Numbered from the stretch's first letter, positions 24,364 to 34,376 are shown. The stretch: DNA of 64,000 nt from an uncultured Lachnospiraceae bacterium (GCA_934294885.1 CAKRAK010000005.1:35513-99512); one strand, 5' to 3'. A program made the numbers and translations. Notes: a model not told the origin generated them from the letters alone.

Positions 24364-26622
24364 ATGTTTAAGGTATTAAAGTATGCAAAGAAGTTATGGT
24401 ATGTCGTAGTACTCATATTTCTGTTGCTGATTGTACAGGTATATGGAGAACTTACACTGCCGCAATTTACATCGGATATCGTGGATGTAGGAATTCAGAA
24501 TCAGGGATTGGAGTATCCGATTCCGGAACGGATTTCCAAGGAAACCATGGATAATTTGAAACTGTTTATGGATGATGATGTATGGTCCTTTGTGGAAAGC
24601 TGTTATAAAGAAGGGGATGAAGAGTATCAGGTTGATATTGCCTCTATGGAAAAAGAACAGTATGAACAATTAAAGGATGACATGATTGTTCCTGAGTTAA
24701 TGTTATATTTTATGACTTCTGACAGTGAGGAGGCGAAGGCTTTCCAACAACAGATTAAAGCGGGCATGGCTTCCGGTATGATGACCAAAAATCAGGAGGA
24801 ACAGGGAAATGAAATGCCTGCCGGAGAAGTGACTGGACAGAACATGGCAGAGCTGCCGCTTTTGGATATGATGAAACTGATTCCGAAGGAACAGCTTCAA
24901 GGTATGTTAGAGGAAGGTAAGAAGCAATTAGAACAATATCCGGAATATATGTCAGAATCCATGGGTGTTCGGTTTGTCAGTATGGAATACGAAAAGCTCG
25001 GTATTGATATGGATGATTACCAGATGGATTATCTGAAATCAATGGGAATTAAGATGTTGCAGCTTGCGGTGCTGATTATGCTTGTTAGTATGATGGTAGG
25101 ATTCTTATCCTCAAGACTTGCCGCCAGTGTCGGCAGGGATGTAAGAAGTCAGGTGTTTAATAAAGTAATGAGCTTTTCCAATGCGGAAATGAATCAGTTT
25201 TCAACCTCGTCTCTGATTACGAGATGTACCAATGATGTACAGCAGATACAGATGCTGCTTACAATGCTATTCCGTATTGTTTTATTTGCACCACTTATGG
25301 GAATTGGCTCCATATTCAAGGTAATGGAAACGACAACTAAAATGGTATGGGTAATTGTTCTGGCAGTTGTTCTGATTATGATGCTGATCATGGTATTAAT
25401 GCTTGTTGCGATGCCAAAATTCAAAATTATGCAAAAGCTTGTAGATGGTTTGAATCTGGTATCAAGAGAAATCCTTACAGGTCTTTCCGTTATTCGTGCA
25501 TTCGGAAGAGAGAAGAACGAAGAAGAACGGTTTGATGATGCGAGCACCCGGTTGATGAAGACACAGCTGTTTACTTCAAGAACCATGGCGCTGATGATGC
25601 CAACTATGATGTTTATCATGAATGGAGTAAGTGTTTTGATCATATGGTCCGGCGCACATAATATAGATAACGGAACCATTCAGGTAGGAGATATGATTGC
25701 CTTTATTACCTATGCAATGCATATTGTGATCAGCTTTCTGATGATATCTATGGTTTCCATTATGATGCCAAGAGCTGCGGTTGCTGCAGATCGTATTGAA
25801 GAAGTGTTACAGTGCAAAAATGAAATTGTGGATAAAGAGGAGCCGGTTGCTTTACCGGAAACCTTGAAGGGTGATGTTGCTTTTGACCATGTATCCTTCC
25901 GCTATCCAAATGCAAAGGAAGATGCCTTAAAGGATATTTCCTTTGAAGCAAGGGCAGGACAAACAACCGCAATTATCGGAAGTACCGGTTGCGGAAAGTC
26001 TACGTTGGTTCATTTGATTCCGAGATTGCTGGATGTAACAAAGGGACGGATTACCATAGACGGAATTGATATCAAAGATATGAAAATGAAGGAGCTTAGA
26101 GAACAGATTGGATTTGTTCCTCAAAAAGGAATTTTGTTCTCCGGTACAATCGCTTCGAATATCCGATATGGTAATGTAAATGCAAGTGATGATCTGGTAA
26201 AGGATGCAGCCCGGATTGCTCAGGCAACGGAATTTATAGAAGAAAAGTCCGATAAGTATGATGCTTCGATTGCCCAGGGAGGAAATAATGTATCCGGCGG
26301 ACAAAAACAACGTCTTGCCATTGCCAGAGCCATTGCGAAAAATCCTAAGATTTATGTGTTTGATGACAGTTTTTCGGCATTGGATTATAAAACAGATGTC
26401 GCCCTTAGAAGGGAGCTAAAGAATCAGGTAGGAGATTCTACCGTGATTATTGTTGCACAGCGTATTAGTACAATTTTACATGCAGACCGGATTCTTGTAT
26501 TGGATGACGGAGAAATCGTAGGCTGTGGCACCCATGAGGAATTGATGCGGAACAATGAAGTATACCGGCAGATTGCTCAGTCGCAGTTGTCAGCTAAGGA
26601 TTTAGAGGAAATGGGGTGTTAA
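24364..26622 (+). CDS. ABC exporter half-transporter with degenerate ATPase site (heterodimer subunit 1)
   Basis: 752 residues: a six-helix type I exporter membrane domain followed by the nucleotide-binding domain (from about 500), with Walker A GSTGCGKST, signature VSGGQKQR and Walker B VFDDSFSALD. The catalytic glutamate after Walker B is aspartate/serine (DDS), the mark of the degenerate partner in heterodimers such as BmrC/TM287. Unusually, between the first and second membrane segments is an extracytoplasmic insertion of about 180 residues (about 40-225), rich in Met, Glu and Gln. The next gene starts one base after the stop and supplies the canonical site. A multidrug or peptide exporter is likely. 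Confidence 0.9.
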   Translation: MFKVLKYAKKLWYVVVLIFLLLIVQVYGELTLPQFTSDIVDVGIQNQGLEYPIPERISKETMDNLKLFMDDDVWSFVESCYKEGDEEYQVDIASMEKEQYEQLKDDMIVPELMLYFMTSDSEEAKAFQQQIKAGMASGMMTKNQEEQGNEMPAGEVTGQNMAELPLLDMMKLIPKEQLQGMLEEGKKQLEQYPEYMSESMGVRFVSMEYEKLGIDMDDYQMDYLKSMGIKMLQLAVLIMLVSMMVGFLSSRLAASVGRDVRSQVFNKVMSFSNAEMNQFSTSSLITRCTNDVQQIQMLLTMLFRIVLFAPLMGIGSIFKVMETTTKMVWVIVLAVVLIMMLIMVLMLVAMPKFKIMQKLVDGLNLVSREILTGLSVIRAFGREKNEEERFDDASTRLMKTQLFTSRTMALMMPTMMFIMNGVSVLIIWSGAHNIDNGTIQVGDMIAFITYAMHIVISFLMISMVSIMMPRAAVAADRIEEVLQCKNEIVDKEEPVALPETLKGDVAFDHVSFRYPNAKEDALKDISFEARAGQTTAIIGSTGCGKSTLVHLIPRLLDVTKGRITIDGIDIKDMKMKELREQIGFVPQKGILFSGTIASNIRYGNVNASDDLVKDAARIAQATEFIEEKSDKYDASIAQGGNNVSGGQKQRLAIARAIAKNPKIYVFDDSFSALDYKTDVALRRELKNQVGDSTVIIVAQRISTILHADRILVLDDGEIVGCGTHEELMRNNEVYRQIAQSQLSAKDLEEMGC

Positions 26623-26623
26623 T

Positions 26624-28489
26624 ATGTCAGACGAACAGATGAGAGTAACACCGCCGAAAAGAAGAAGAGGACCTGGACACGGTCCGGGAGGCGGCATGGT
26701 GGCAACCGAAAAACCAAAGGATTTCGGAAAAACCATGAAAAAGTTAATCAATTATATATCCAAATACCATGTGATTTTAATAGTGGTAGCGATTTTTACC
26801 ATTGGTTCAACGGTGTTCAATATTGTAGGTCCTAAGGTGCTTGGTAAAGCGACTACAGAGATTTTCAAGGGCTTAATGAGCAAATTACAAGGTGGAGCCG
26901 GAATTGATTTTGAGAGAATCGGACAGATTGTGCTGATTATGGTTGGTATTTACGGCTTGTCCATGCTGATGGGTTATGTTCAAGGCTTTTTGATGAGCAG
27001 TGTGGTACAAAAGATTGCCTACCAGCTTCGAAAAGAAATTTCTCAAAAGATTAACAAGCTGCCTATGAACTATTACGATAAGCACAGCTTTGGAGATGTC
27101 TTATCCAAGATAACAAACGATGTTGATACATTAACGACAGGTCTGAATCAGTCTGTGACCCAGTTGATTTCATCGGTTGCCACCTTGATTGGTGTGTTGG
27201 TTATGATGTTAAGTATTTCTCCTATGATGACTTTGGTTGCGTTGTTACTGCTTCCTCTTTCCGCTGTGGGAATTATGGTTATTGTCAAAAATTCACAGAA
27301 ATATTTCATCCGCCAGCAGAATCTGTTGGGAGATGTAAACGGACAGATTGAAGAAAACTTCGGAGGTCATAATGTTGTAAAGTTATTTACAAGAGAGGAA
27401 ATTGTCCGGTCTGAATTTGAGAAAACCAATGATAAGCTGTATCATTCCGCATGGAAGTCCCAATTTATATCGGGACTGGCACAACCGATCATGGTATTTG
27501 TGGGAAACCTCGGCTATGTAGGTGTTGTTATTCTTGGAGGATATTTAAGCATTAAGGGAACCATTGAGGTGGGTGATATTCAGTCATTTATCCAATATGT
27601 CAGACAGTTTACCCAGCCAATCCAGCAGGTGGCGCAGGTTTCCAACATGTTACAGTCTACTATGGCAGCGGCAGAGCGTGTGTTTAATTTCTTAGAGGAG
27701 GAGGAAGAGATAGTTAAGGCAGAAAATCATACCGACCGGGATATCAAAAATATTGAGGGAAATGTCGAGTTTGATCATGTATGCTTTGGCTATTATCCGG
27801 ATAAGATTATTTTAAAGGATTTCTCTGCTAAGGTTCGAAGCGGACAGAAGATTGCAATCGTAGGACCTACGGGAGCAGGTAAAACAACTCTGGTGAAGCT
27901 GCTGATGCGTTTTTATGATTTAAATGGCGGTAATATCTATATTGATGGTGTGAATGTGAAGGACTTTGATAAGGATGAGGTCAGAAACTGCTTTGGAATG
28001 GTATTACAGGATACATGGCTGTTTAAGGGAACCATTATGGAAAATATCAGATATGGCCGGTTAGACGCTACCGATGAAGAAGTAATTGCGGCAGCAAAGG
28101 CAGCCCATGCCCATCATTTTATACAGACCCTGCCGGGTGGTTATGAGATGGAGTTAAATGAAGAGGCAAGCAATGTATCTCAGGGACAAAAACAGCTCCT
28201 TACCATTGCAAGAGCAATTCTTGCGGATCGTAAACTGCTGATTTTAGACGAGGCCACTTCTTCTGTAGATACCCGTACGGAGGTTCGTATCCAGAAAGCT
28301 ATGGATAACCTGATGAGGGGCAGAACCAGCTTCGTAATTGCCCATCGTCTTTCTACAATCCGTGATGCGGATATGATTCTGGTTATGAAGGATGGCGATA
28401 TTATTGAACAGGGTAATCATGAAGAACTGATGAATCAGAATGGATTCTATGCGGATTTGTATAATTCCCAGTTTGAAGAGACAGCATAA
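26624..28489 (+). CDS. ABC exporter half-transporter with canonical ATPase site (heterodimer subunit 2)
   Basis: 621 residues. After a basic, Gly/Pro-rich N-terminal tail (RRRGPGHGPGGG) come six membrane segments and a nucleotide-binding domain with Walker A GPTGAGKTT, signature VSQGQKQ (Gly replaced by Gln at the second position) and Walker B LILDEATSSVD with the catalytic glutamate. Together with the preceding gene, whose Walker B is degenerate, it forms the usual asymmetric BmrCD/TM287-288-type pair. GAAATGGGG precedes the ATG. Control is expected from the MarR gene upstream. The transported compound is unknown. Confidence 0.92.
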   Translation: MSDEQMRVTPPKRRRGPGHGPGGGMVATEKPKDFGKTMKKLINYISKYHVILIVVAIFTIGSTVFNIVGPKVLGKATTEIFKGLMSKLQGGAGIDFERIGQIVLIMVGIYGLSMLMGYVQGFLMSSVVQKIAYQLRKEISQKINKLPMNYYDKHSFGDVLSKITNDVDTLTTGLNQSVTQLISSVATLIGVLVMMLSISPMMTLVALLLLPLSAVGIMVIVKNSQKYFIRQQNLLGDVNGQIEENFGGHNVVKLFTREEIVRSEFEKTNDKLYHSAWKSQFISGLAQPIMVFVGNLGYVGVVILGGYLSIKGTIEVGDIQSFIQYVRQFTQPIQQVAQVSNMLQSTMAAAERVFNFLEEEEEIVKAENHTDRDIKNIEGNVEFDHVCFGYYPDKIILKDFSAKVRSGQKIAIVGPTGAGKTTLVKLLMRFYDLNGGNIYIDGVNVKDFDKDEVRNCFGMVLQDTWLFKGTIMENIRYGRLDATDEEVIAAAKAAHAHHFIQTLPGGYEMELNEEASNVSQGQKQLLTIARAILADRKLLILDEATSSVDTRTEVRIQKAMDNLMRGRTSFVIAHRLSTIRDADMILVMKDGDIIEQGNHEELMNQNGFYADLYNSQFEETA

Positions 28490-28512
28490 ATAAAAAGTTA
28501 TAAAACTTACGG

Positions 28513-28541
28513 ATGTCAAAGCCAAAACAGTATGGTATAAT
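28513..28541 (+). promoter_or_regulatory. Extended -10 promoter of the PAS-GGDEF gene
   Basis: ATGTCA (28513-28518), 17-base spacer and an extended -10, TATGGTATAAT (28531-28541). The terminator of the preceding ABC operon overlaps its start point. Confidence 0.55.
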
Positions 28542-28580
28542 AAAAGTCACGATGCAGATAAGTGTCGTGGCTTTTTGTTT
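28542..28580 (+). terminator. Terminator of the MarR/ABC operon
   Basis: AAAAGTCACGA (28542-28552) pairs with TCGTGGCTTTT (28565-28575) with one G-U pair, followed by TGTTT. It lies directly after the promoter for the next gene. Confidence 0.7.
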
Positions 28581-28621
28581 AATATGCCGGCAGGCAGATG
28601 ATAATTCAAAGGAGAAGGTAT

Positions 28622-30811
28622 TTGAAAAAAGGAAAAAATAAAGGTGTATTCATCATTGAAATGAAGCCTCCGTATAAGATATTGGAATGTGATACCGATT
28701 TCCTTAAAATGATGGAGTATTCTGTTGATGATATCAAAAAGAAAATTCATATACTGAAGCATATGGTACAGCCGGAGGATTACGGAGATTATGTAGCCTC
28801 TATGGAATATCAGTTGAAGAAGTCCAATTATACCAGCGACCGGATACACATTCTTTCAGGCTCCGACCGTTATTTGTATATGCTGGTAAAGGGACAGGCA
28901 TTTTTATTAAAGGATGGCAGGGAGGTTTTAAAGTGTACCTGTCTGAATGTGTCTACCTTAGAGACAGCAACCTTGGTAACAGAACAGGCATTTTCGGATC
29001 TTGAAATGTTTTCCCAGTCGGTTCGCTGCGGACTCAGTAAGCATATATGTGATAATTCCTTATCTCTTATCTGGGCGAACGATTATTTTTACAGACTGTT
29101 CGGATATACGAAGGAGGAGTATCAGGAACAATACAAGGATCAGTTGATTCCGCTGATTTATCCTGAGGACCTAGCCCTTGTGGTAAACAGTATTACCAGC
29201 TTAGTGGAGGATCATGAGATTGATATATCCTTCCGGGTGAAGCATAAAATAAAAGGCTTCCGCTGGGTAAATCTGGTAGCGGCAAGTGTGGAGGATGATC
29301 AGGATGATTTTCCGGTTGCCAATTTTGTGTTAAACGATATTACCAACCTGAAATATGCAGAAATGCAGGCGCAGTTAGAAGCAAAGAAATACGAGATTGT
29401 TGCAGATATTTCAGAGGAAATTCCTTTTGAATATGAGATGTTGACGGATACTTTAACTTACGCCAAAAAATACGAGACGATATTTGGAAGAAAAAGCGTT
29501 TACAGGCATCCGGTACAGCAGTTTGCGGATCGTCATTACATATCAGATGATACAATGGAGCATTTCTCCGGAAGCTTTGAAGCGGCAAGAAGAGGAGAGA
29601 CTATTTATAATACGGAGTATAAGCTGAAAAATATCAAGGGTGAATATGAATGGTATTATTCAACGTTTTCTCTGATTCAGGATGAATCGGGCAATCCCCT
29701 TCGGGCAGTGGGTGTCATTCGTAATATTCATCGCATGAAGAAGGAGCAGGAGTCACTCCTTGCCAGAGCACAGACCGACTCCATGACCGGTTTGCTGAAT
29801 AAGGCAACAATAGAGGCATACATCGGAGAGCAATTAAAGGATGTGCAGCCGGGAACCCAGGATGTTTTAATGGTGGTGGATATTGATGATTTCAAGGATG
29901 TAAATGATCTGTTTGGACATCTGACCGGTGATGAGGTAATTGTTGATATTGCAAAAGCTCTGATGCGTTTTACCTTCAGTGATGGGGTGGTAGGACGAAT
30001 TGGCGGTGATGAATTCATCGTTTACATGAAGAATGTGTTAGATACTACCTTTGCCTGTGAGAAGGCTCAAAAGGTTGCACATTCCGTACTGGAAAAATAT
30101 CCGGGAGGTAATGGCAAACCAAAGGTTACACTCAGTATTGGAATTGCTACAACGGATATTGCGATTCCATATGGTATGCTGATGGAAAAGGCAGATGCAG
30201 CAGTATATCAGGCGAAGCTTAACGGTAAAAACGGATATGTCCTTTATGAGGAGTCGTTGGAACGGGGAACCTATCATAATGAGAGAAAAAAGAATAGCTG
30301 CAAATTTAATTCCGTAATCATTGGTAATGTGATCGATTTGCTTTGTGAGAATGTACATGTGGAAACGGGTATCAGGCAGGTGCTTCAATATGTGGGAGAC
30401 TGTCTTGGACTTCACAAAATTACAATCTGGACATATGAAGAAAACCATAGCTTTGTATCAAAGTCCATTGAGTGGCTTGCAGCAAACTATCCGGGAATGG
30501 AATGTAGTGAAGGTTCGCAGAATTCCATTGCGTGGGAAGAGATTGACACTTTGACGATAACCGGAACCTTCCATTGTGCAAATAAGGATTCTGTTAAGTT
30601 AAGTAACTTTTCAAAGGGACCTTTTGCGGAGGCGGATGAATTTATTCAAAGTAAGTTTGAATATGATGGCAAGGTGATTGGCTATATTGGTTATTTTAAT
30701 TATTCCGATGAAGAACGGTGGACAATAGAGACAATAGAAACCATTCATATGATTACAAAAACTCTGACAGGATATATGCAGAGAAAATATCTCGAAGATA
30801 AAAGCTCATAA
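28622..30811 (+). CDS. PAS-domain GGDEF diguanylate cyclase with C-terminal GAF-like domain
   Basis: About 729 residues, no clear membrane segment. Three PAS-like regions (about 8-110, 125-245 and 255-370; note FLKMMEYSVDDIKKK, FYRLFGYTKEEYQEQ and WYYSTFSLIQDESGNPLRAVGVIRN) are followed by a GGDEF domain (about 380-550) with intact GGDEF at 461-465, and a GAF-like C-terminal domain (about 560-725). It should make c-di-GMP in response to a cytosolic signal. I chose the TTG at 28622: AAGGAGAAGG lies 6-8 bases upstream, whereas the in-frame ATG at 28598 lacks a site. Single gene between terminators. Confidence 0.85.
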   Translation: MKKGKNKGVFIIEMKPPYKILECDTDFLKMMEYSVDDIKKKIHILKHMVQPEDYGDYVASMEYQLKKSNYTSDRIHILSGSDRYLYMLVKGQAFLLKDGREVLKCTCLNVSTLETATLVTEQAFSDLEMFSQSVRCGLSKHICDNSLSLIWANDYFYRLFGYTKEEYQEQYKDQLIPLIYPEDLALVVNSITSLVEDHEIDISFRVKHKIKGFRWVNLVAASVEDDQDDFPVANFVLNDITNLKYAEMQAQLEAKKYEIVADISEEIPFEYEMLTDTLTYAKKYETIFGRKSVYRHPVQQFADRHYISDDTMEHFSGSFEAARRGETIYNTEYKLKNIKGEYEWYYSTFSLIQDESGNPLRAVGVIRNIHRMKKEQESLLARAQTDSMTGLLNKATIEAYIGEQLKDVQPGTQDVLMVVDIDDFKDVNDLFGHLTGDEVIVDIAKALMRFTFSDGVVGRIGGDEFIVYMKNVLDTTFACEKAQKVAHSVLEKYPGGNGKPKVTLSIGIATTDIAIPYGMLMEKADAAVYQAKLNGKNGYVLYEESLERGTYHNERKKNSCKFNSVIIGNVIDLLCENVHVETGIRQVLQYVGDCLGLHKITIWTYEENHSFVSKSIEWLAANYPGMECSEGSQNSIAWEEIDTLTITGTFHCANKDSVKLSNFSKGPFAEADEFIQSKFEYDGKVIGYIGYFNYSDEERWTIETIETIHMITKTLTGYMQRKYLEDKSS

Positions 30812-30821
30812 AAGTTATTTC

Positions 30822-30860
30822 AGAATGTGTAAGAAATCTCTTGCACATTCTATTTTTTTT
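30822..30860 (+). terminator. Terminator of the PAS-GGDEF gene
   Basis: AGAATGTG (30822-30829) pairs with CACATTCT (30844-30851), with extra inner pairs, followed by a run of T residues. Confidence 0.88.
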
Positions 30861-30878
30861 CGATAACATAAGAGAATC

Positions 30879-30892
30879 AGATTGTACAATCT
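30879..30892. promoter_or_regulatory. Perfect 14-base palindrome at the purO ribosome site
   Basis: AGATTGTACAATCT lies directly before the ribosome site AAGGAGGAG of the next gene. A protein bound here, or a hairpin in the mRNA, could affect translation or transcription. Function inferred only from position. Confidence 0.4.
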
Positions 30893-30906
30893 AAGGAGGA
30901 GATTTT

Positions 30907-31620
30907 ATGAAACAGATTTCATTGGAAGAAGAATTAAAGAATAATACATACCCTGGAAGAGGTATTGTAATTGGTGTTTCAGAGGATGGCAAATATGCAG
31001 TAACGGCATACTTTATAATGGGAAGAAGTGAGAACAGCCGTAATCGCGTGTTCGTAGAGGAGGGACAGGGAATCCGTACCCAGGCCTTCGACCCTGCAAA
31101 GCTGGAAGACCCAAGCCTGATTATATATGCACCTGTCCGGGTACTTGGCAATAAAACAATCGTAACCAACGGAGATCAGACGGATACCGTCTATGATGGA
31201 TTAGATGAGGAGCTTACCTTTGAACAGTCGTTACGGACAAGACAGTATGAACCGGATGGCCCGAACTACACACCTCGTATTTCCGGTGTTATGCATATTG
31301 CAAAGGGTAAGTTTGATTATGCAATGTCTATTTTAAAGAGCAACAACGGAGACCCGGATTCCGATAACCGTTATACATTCAGCTACAATAATCCAAAAGC
31401 AGGACAGGGACGTTTCATTCACACCTATGCCCGCAATGAAGAGCCGCTCCCAAGCTTTGAGGGAGAACCAAAGTGGGTTGATATAAAGGGTGACATTGAT
31501 TCCTTTACCAATATGGTATGGAACAGCTTAAATGAGGACAACAAGGTATCCTTATTTGTCCGTTACATTGATATTGAAACCGGAAAATACGAATCCAGAA
31601 TTGTGAATAAAAACAAATAA
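30907..31620 (+). CDS. purO: IMP cyclohydrolase, PurO type
   Basis: Final step of IMP synthesis: closes 5-formamidoimidazole-4-carboxamide ribotide to IMP. The 237-residue sequence matches the PurO (archaeal-type) fold family rather than the cyclohydrolase half of PurH: NTYPGRGIVIGVSEDGKYAVTAYFIMGRSENSRNR at the start, and later NYTPRISGVMHI and YTFSYNNPKAGQGRFIHTY. An excellent AAGGAGGAG site precedes the ATG. No other purine gene is adjacent, so it is a stand-alone unit with a terminator behind it. A separate formyltransferase must exist elsewhere; this is inference. Confidence 0.88.
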   Translation: MKQISLEEELKNNTYPGRGIVIGVSEDGKYAVTAYFIMGRSENSRNRVFVEEGQGIRTQAFDPAKLEDPSLIIYAPVRVLGNKTIVTNGDQTDTVYDGLDEELTFEQSLRTRQYEPDGPNYTPRISGVMHIAKGKFDYAMSILKSNNGDPDSDNRYTFSYNNPKAGQGRFIHTYARNEEPLPSFEGEPKWVDIKGDIDSFTNMVWNSLNEDNKVSLFVRYIDIETGKYESRIVNKNK

Positions 31621-31628
31621 GAAAAATG

Positions 31629-31679
31629 AAAACCCTCGGATATTGGACAAAAAAACGATATTTGAGGGTTTTCTTTTTT
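31629..31679 (+). terminator. Terminator of purO
   Basis: AAAACCCTC (31629-31637) pairs with GAGGGTTTT (31664-31672), inner ATAT/ATAT pairing, then CTTTTTT. Confidence 0.85.
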
Positions 31680-31727
31680 GGGGCTTGTGAAAATGTCATT
31701 TTTCAATAGGAAAAGCCTTTGAATTTG

Positions 31728-31756
31728 TTTACAGAAAATAAAATCAATGATAAAAT
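31728..31756 (+). promoter_or_regulatory. Promoter of the first glgB
   Basis: TTTACA (31728-31733), 17-base spacer, TAAAAT (31751-31756). It leaves a leader of about 100 bases with a small hairpin (ATTCCG/CGGAAT near 31787-31803). Confidence 0.6.
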
Positions 31757-31862
31757 TACAATAATTGTTCGTGATTTTACAAGGGATTCCGTATTTCGGA
31801 ATGGATCATAAAATACAACACGGAACAGACAAAATAACAATATTTTAGTGCGGGAGGTTGCT

Positions 31863-34181
31863 ATGAACGTAAAGATTGAACAGTGGATGAACTGGATTCT
31901 GTTTGATGAGTTAATGGATGGGAAAATTAATGCACCAAAACATATACTTGGTAATCATGATTATGGAGAAGGTCAGATGATTACTACTTACAAGCCACAT
32001 TCGGAAAGTTGTAAGATAATTGCACCATCAGGAAAAACAGAATATGAGATGGAACAGGTTGATGAAAGAGGGTTTTATGCGTTATATCTTCCAAAGAAGA
32101 AGTTTAACGGAAGCAAATACCGGATTGTCACCAATTACAAGGATGGCTCTACCATAATCTCTGCAGATCCTTACAGCTTTGAGAATCAGATCGGAGAAAT
32201 GGATATCTTCTTATTTTCAGAGGGTAATCATTGGGAAATTTACAAAAAACTGGGCGCACATCCGATGAAGTTAGATGGAGTGGCAGGAACTTATTTTGCT
32301 GTATGGGCTCCTCATGCCAGAAGAGTATCTGTGGTCGGTGACTTTAATATGTGGGACAGTGCCTTGCATCCGATGAATATGGTTGGAACCTCCGGCCTTT
32401 TTGAATTGTTTATTCCGGATGTTGCCGAGGATGCGGTATACAAATTCAATATATTAAGCCGTTACGGAGAAGAAATATTTAAGGCAGACCCATATGGAAA
32501 CTGTACGCAGTTCAGACCGGATAATGCAAATGTTGTTAAGGATATTACAAAATATCACTGGAAAGATGCAGCATGGATGGAGGAACGTAAAAAGGTCAGC
32601 CGTTCAGAGGCTATGAGAAAACCGATTTCTATTTATGAGATGCATTTAGGCTCTTGGAAGAAGAAAAAGGAAGACGATGAAAATGGTTTCTATACATACA
32701 GAGAGCTGGCTCCTATGGTAGCGGATTATATTAATGAGATGGGGTATACCCATATTGAGTTAATGGGAATTGCCGAGTATCCTTTTGATGGCTCATGGGG
32801 ATATCAGGTAACAAATTATTATGCACCGACCCGTCGATATGGTGATCCGGAAGACTTTATGTACTTCATTGATTATATGCACAAAAAAGGTATCAGTGTT
32901 ATTTTAGACTGGGTTCCTGCTCATTTTCCAAAGGATGCTCACGGATTAGGCCGCTTTGATGGAATGCCTTTGTACGAGCATCCGGATCCAAGAAGAGGAG
33001 AACATCCGGACTGGGGTACTTATATTTTTGATTACGGAAGAAATGAAGTATCCAACTTCCTGATTGCCAATGCACTGTTCTGGGCAAAGGAATACCATGT
33101 TGATGCATTACGTGTAGATGCCGTAGCGTCTATGTTATATCTTGACTACGGTAAACAGGATGGTAACTGGTTACCGAATGAAGACGGCGGTAATGAAAAT
33201 TATGATGCAATCAAATTCTTAATGAAGTTAAACAAAACAATTGAAGAATTGGAGCCGGGCGTGTTCGTCATTGCAGAGGAATCTACTTCATGGGCAGGTG
33301 TTACAGCTCCGGTTTCTATGGATGGACTGGGCTTCCTGTTCAAATGGAACATGGGCTGGATGAATGATTTCCTTGAATATATGAAGCTGGATCCGTATTT
33401 CAGACAGTTTAATCATAATCGTTTAACCTTCAGTTTGATGTATGCATATTCCGAGAATTTTGTCCTTGTATTTTCACATGATGAAGTGGTTCATCTGAAG
33501 TGTTCTATGCTGAATAAGATGCCGGGACTTCATGATGACAAGTTTGCAAACCTTAGGGTTGCATACGGATTTATGTACGGACATCCGGGAAAGAAATTAT
33601 TATTCATGGGCCAGGAATTTGCACAGCTTAGAGAGTGGAGCGAAGCAAGAAGTCTTGACTGGTTCTTATTAGAAGGTGAGGATGCAGAAAGCCACAAGGG
33701 TATTCAGGCATATGTTAAGAAGTTAAATGAATTATACAACCGGTATGATGCTTTTTATTATAATGATCAGGATCCGATGGGATTTGACTGGATTTGCTGT
33801 GATGATCCGCAAAGTTCTATTATCTCATTCATTCGTCGTGGTTCCACAGCAAAGAATCAGTTGTTGTTTGTATGCAACTTTACGCCGGTAGACCGGGATG
33901 GTTTTGTTGTCGGGGTGCCATGTGCCGGTAAGTATACAGAGATTTTGAATTCCGATGCTACAGAATTTGGCGGACAGGGCAGAGTAAACGGAACACCGAT
34001 TGCCGCTGTGAAAGAACCATGGAATGGACAGGAATATTCGATTTCCATGCATTTGCCACCGCTTTCCGTTACCGTATTTCAGTATGATTATACAGACGGA
34101 ACCGAGAAGAAGGCTTTACCGAAAAAGACAAATACAAAGGCTATTGCGGAACGTAAGTCTAACGAAACTAAGAAAAAATAG
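31863..34181 (+). CDS. glgB: 1,4-alpha-glucan branching enzyme (copy 1, long form)
   Basis: Introduces alpha-1,6 branches into glycogen. The product of about 772 residues has an extra N-terminal carbohydrate-binding-like region (1-110), a CBM48 domain (about 125-215, GTYFAVWAPHARRVSVVGDFNMW), a GH13 barrel with nucleophile Asp in DALRVDAVAS, acid Glu in FVIAEESTSW and Asp in FSHDEVVH, and a C-terminal beta domain ending in a Lys-rich tail. Start set at 31863 (GGGAGG six bases upstream) instead of 31848. A second, shorter branching enzyme is at 50137. No other glycogen genes are adjacent. Confidence 0.94.
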   Translation: MNVKIEQWMNWILFDELMDGKINAPKHILGNHDYGEGQMITTYKPHSESCKIIAPSGKTEYEMEQVDERGFYALYLPKKKFNGSKYRIVTNYKDGSTIISADPYSFENQIGEMDIFLFSEGNHWEIYKKLGAHPMKLDGVAGTYFAVWAPHARRVSVVGDFNMWDSALHPMNMVGTSGLFELFIPDVAEDAVYKFNILSRYGEEIFKADPYGNCTQFRPDNANVVKDITKYHWKDAAWMEERKKVSRSEAMRKPISIYEMHLGSWKKKKEDDENGFYTYRELAPMVADYINEMGYTHIELMGIAEYPFDGSWGYQVTNYYAPTRRYGDPEDFMYFIDYMHKKGISVILDWVPAHFPKDAHGLGRFDGMPLYEHPDPRRGEHPDWGTYIFDYGRNEVSNFLIANALFWAKEYHVDALRVDAVASMLYLDYGKQDGNWLPNEDGGNENYDAIKFLMKLNKTIEELEPGVFVIAEESTSWAGVTAPVSMDGLGFLFKWNMGWMNDFLEYMKLDPYFRQFNHNRLTFSLMYAYSENFVLVFSHDEVVHLKCSMLNKMPGLHDDKFANLRVAYGFMYGHPGKKLLFMGQEFAQLREWSEARSLDWFLLEGEDAESHKGIQAYVKKLNELYNRYDAFYYNDQDPMGFDWICCDDPQSSIISFIRRGSTAKNQLLFVCNFTPVDRDGFVVGVPCAGKYTEILNSDATEFGGQGRVNGTPIAAVKEPWNGQEYSISMHLPPLSVTVFQYDYTDGTEKKALPKKTNTKAIAERKSNETKKK

Positions 34182-34310
34182 AAAATGCCATTGTGATATA
34201 TTACGAGAAATGCATAAAAATTGTGTGAAATATCGTCATTTTTCAACTGCGATTTTAATGGAAAACGGTTGAAAGCATGTTTTTAGTATGCTAAACTTGT
34301 TAGCGTTGCG

Positions 34311-34346
34311 TATAATTGTTGAATATTTGGTAATGATTATTCAACA
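34311..34346 (+). promoter_or_regulatory. Candidate -10 and 5' hairpin of typA mRNA
   Basis: TATAAT at 34311-34316 is a good -10, though the -35 is poor. Just downstream TGTTGAATA (34317-34325) pairs perfectly with TATTCAACA (34338-34346); the hairpin would lie at the very 5' end of the mRNA and has no T tract, so it is not a terminator. Confidence 0.4.
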
Positions 34347-34376
34347 GACAGATGATAATAGGAATGAGGTTTTCAA

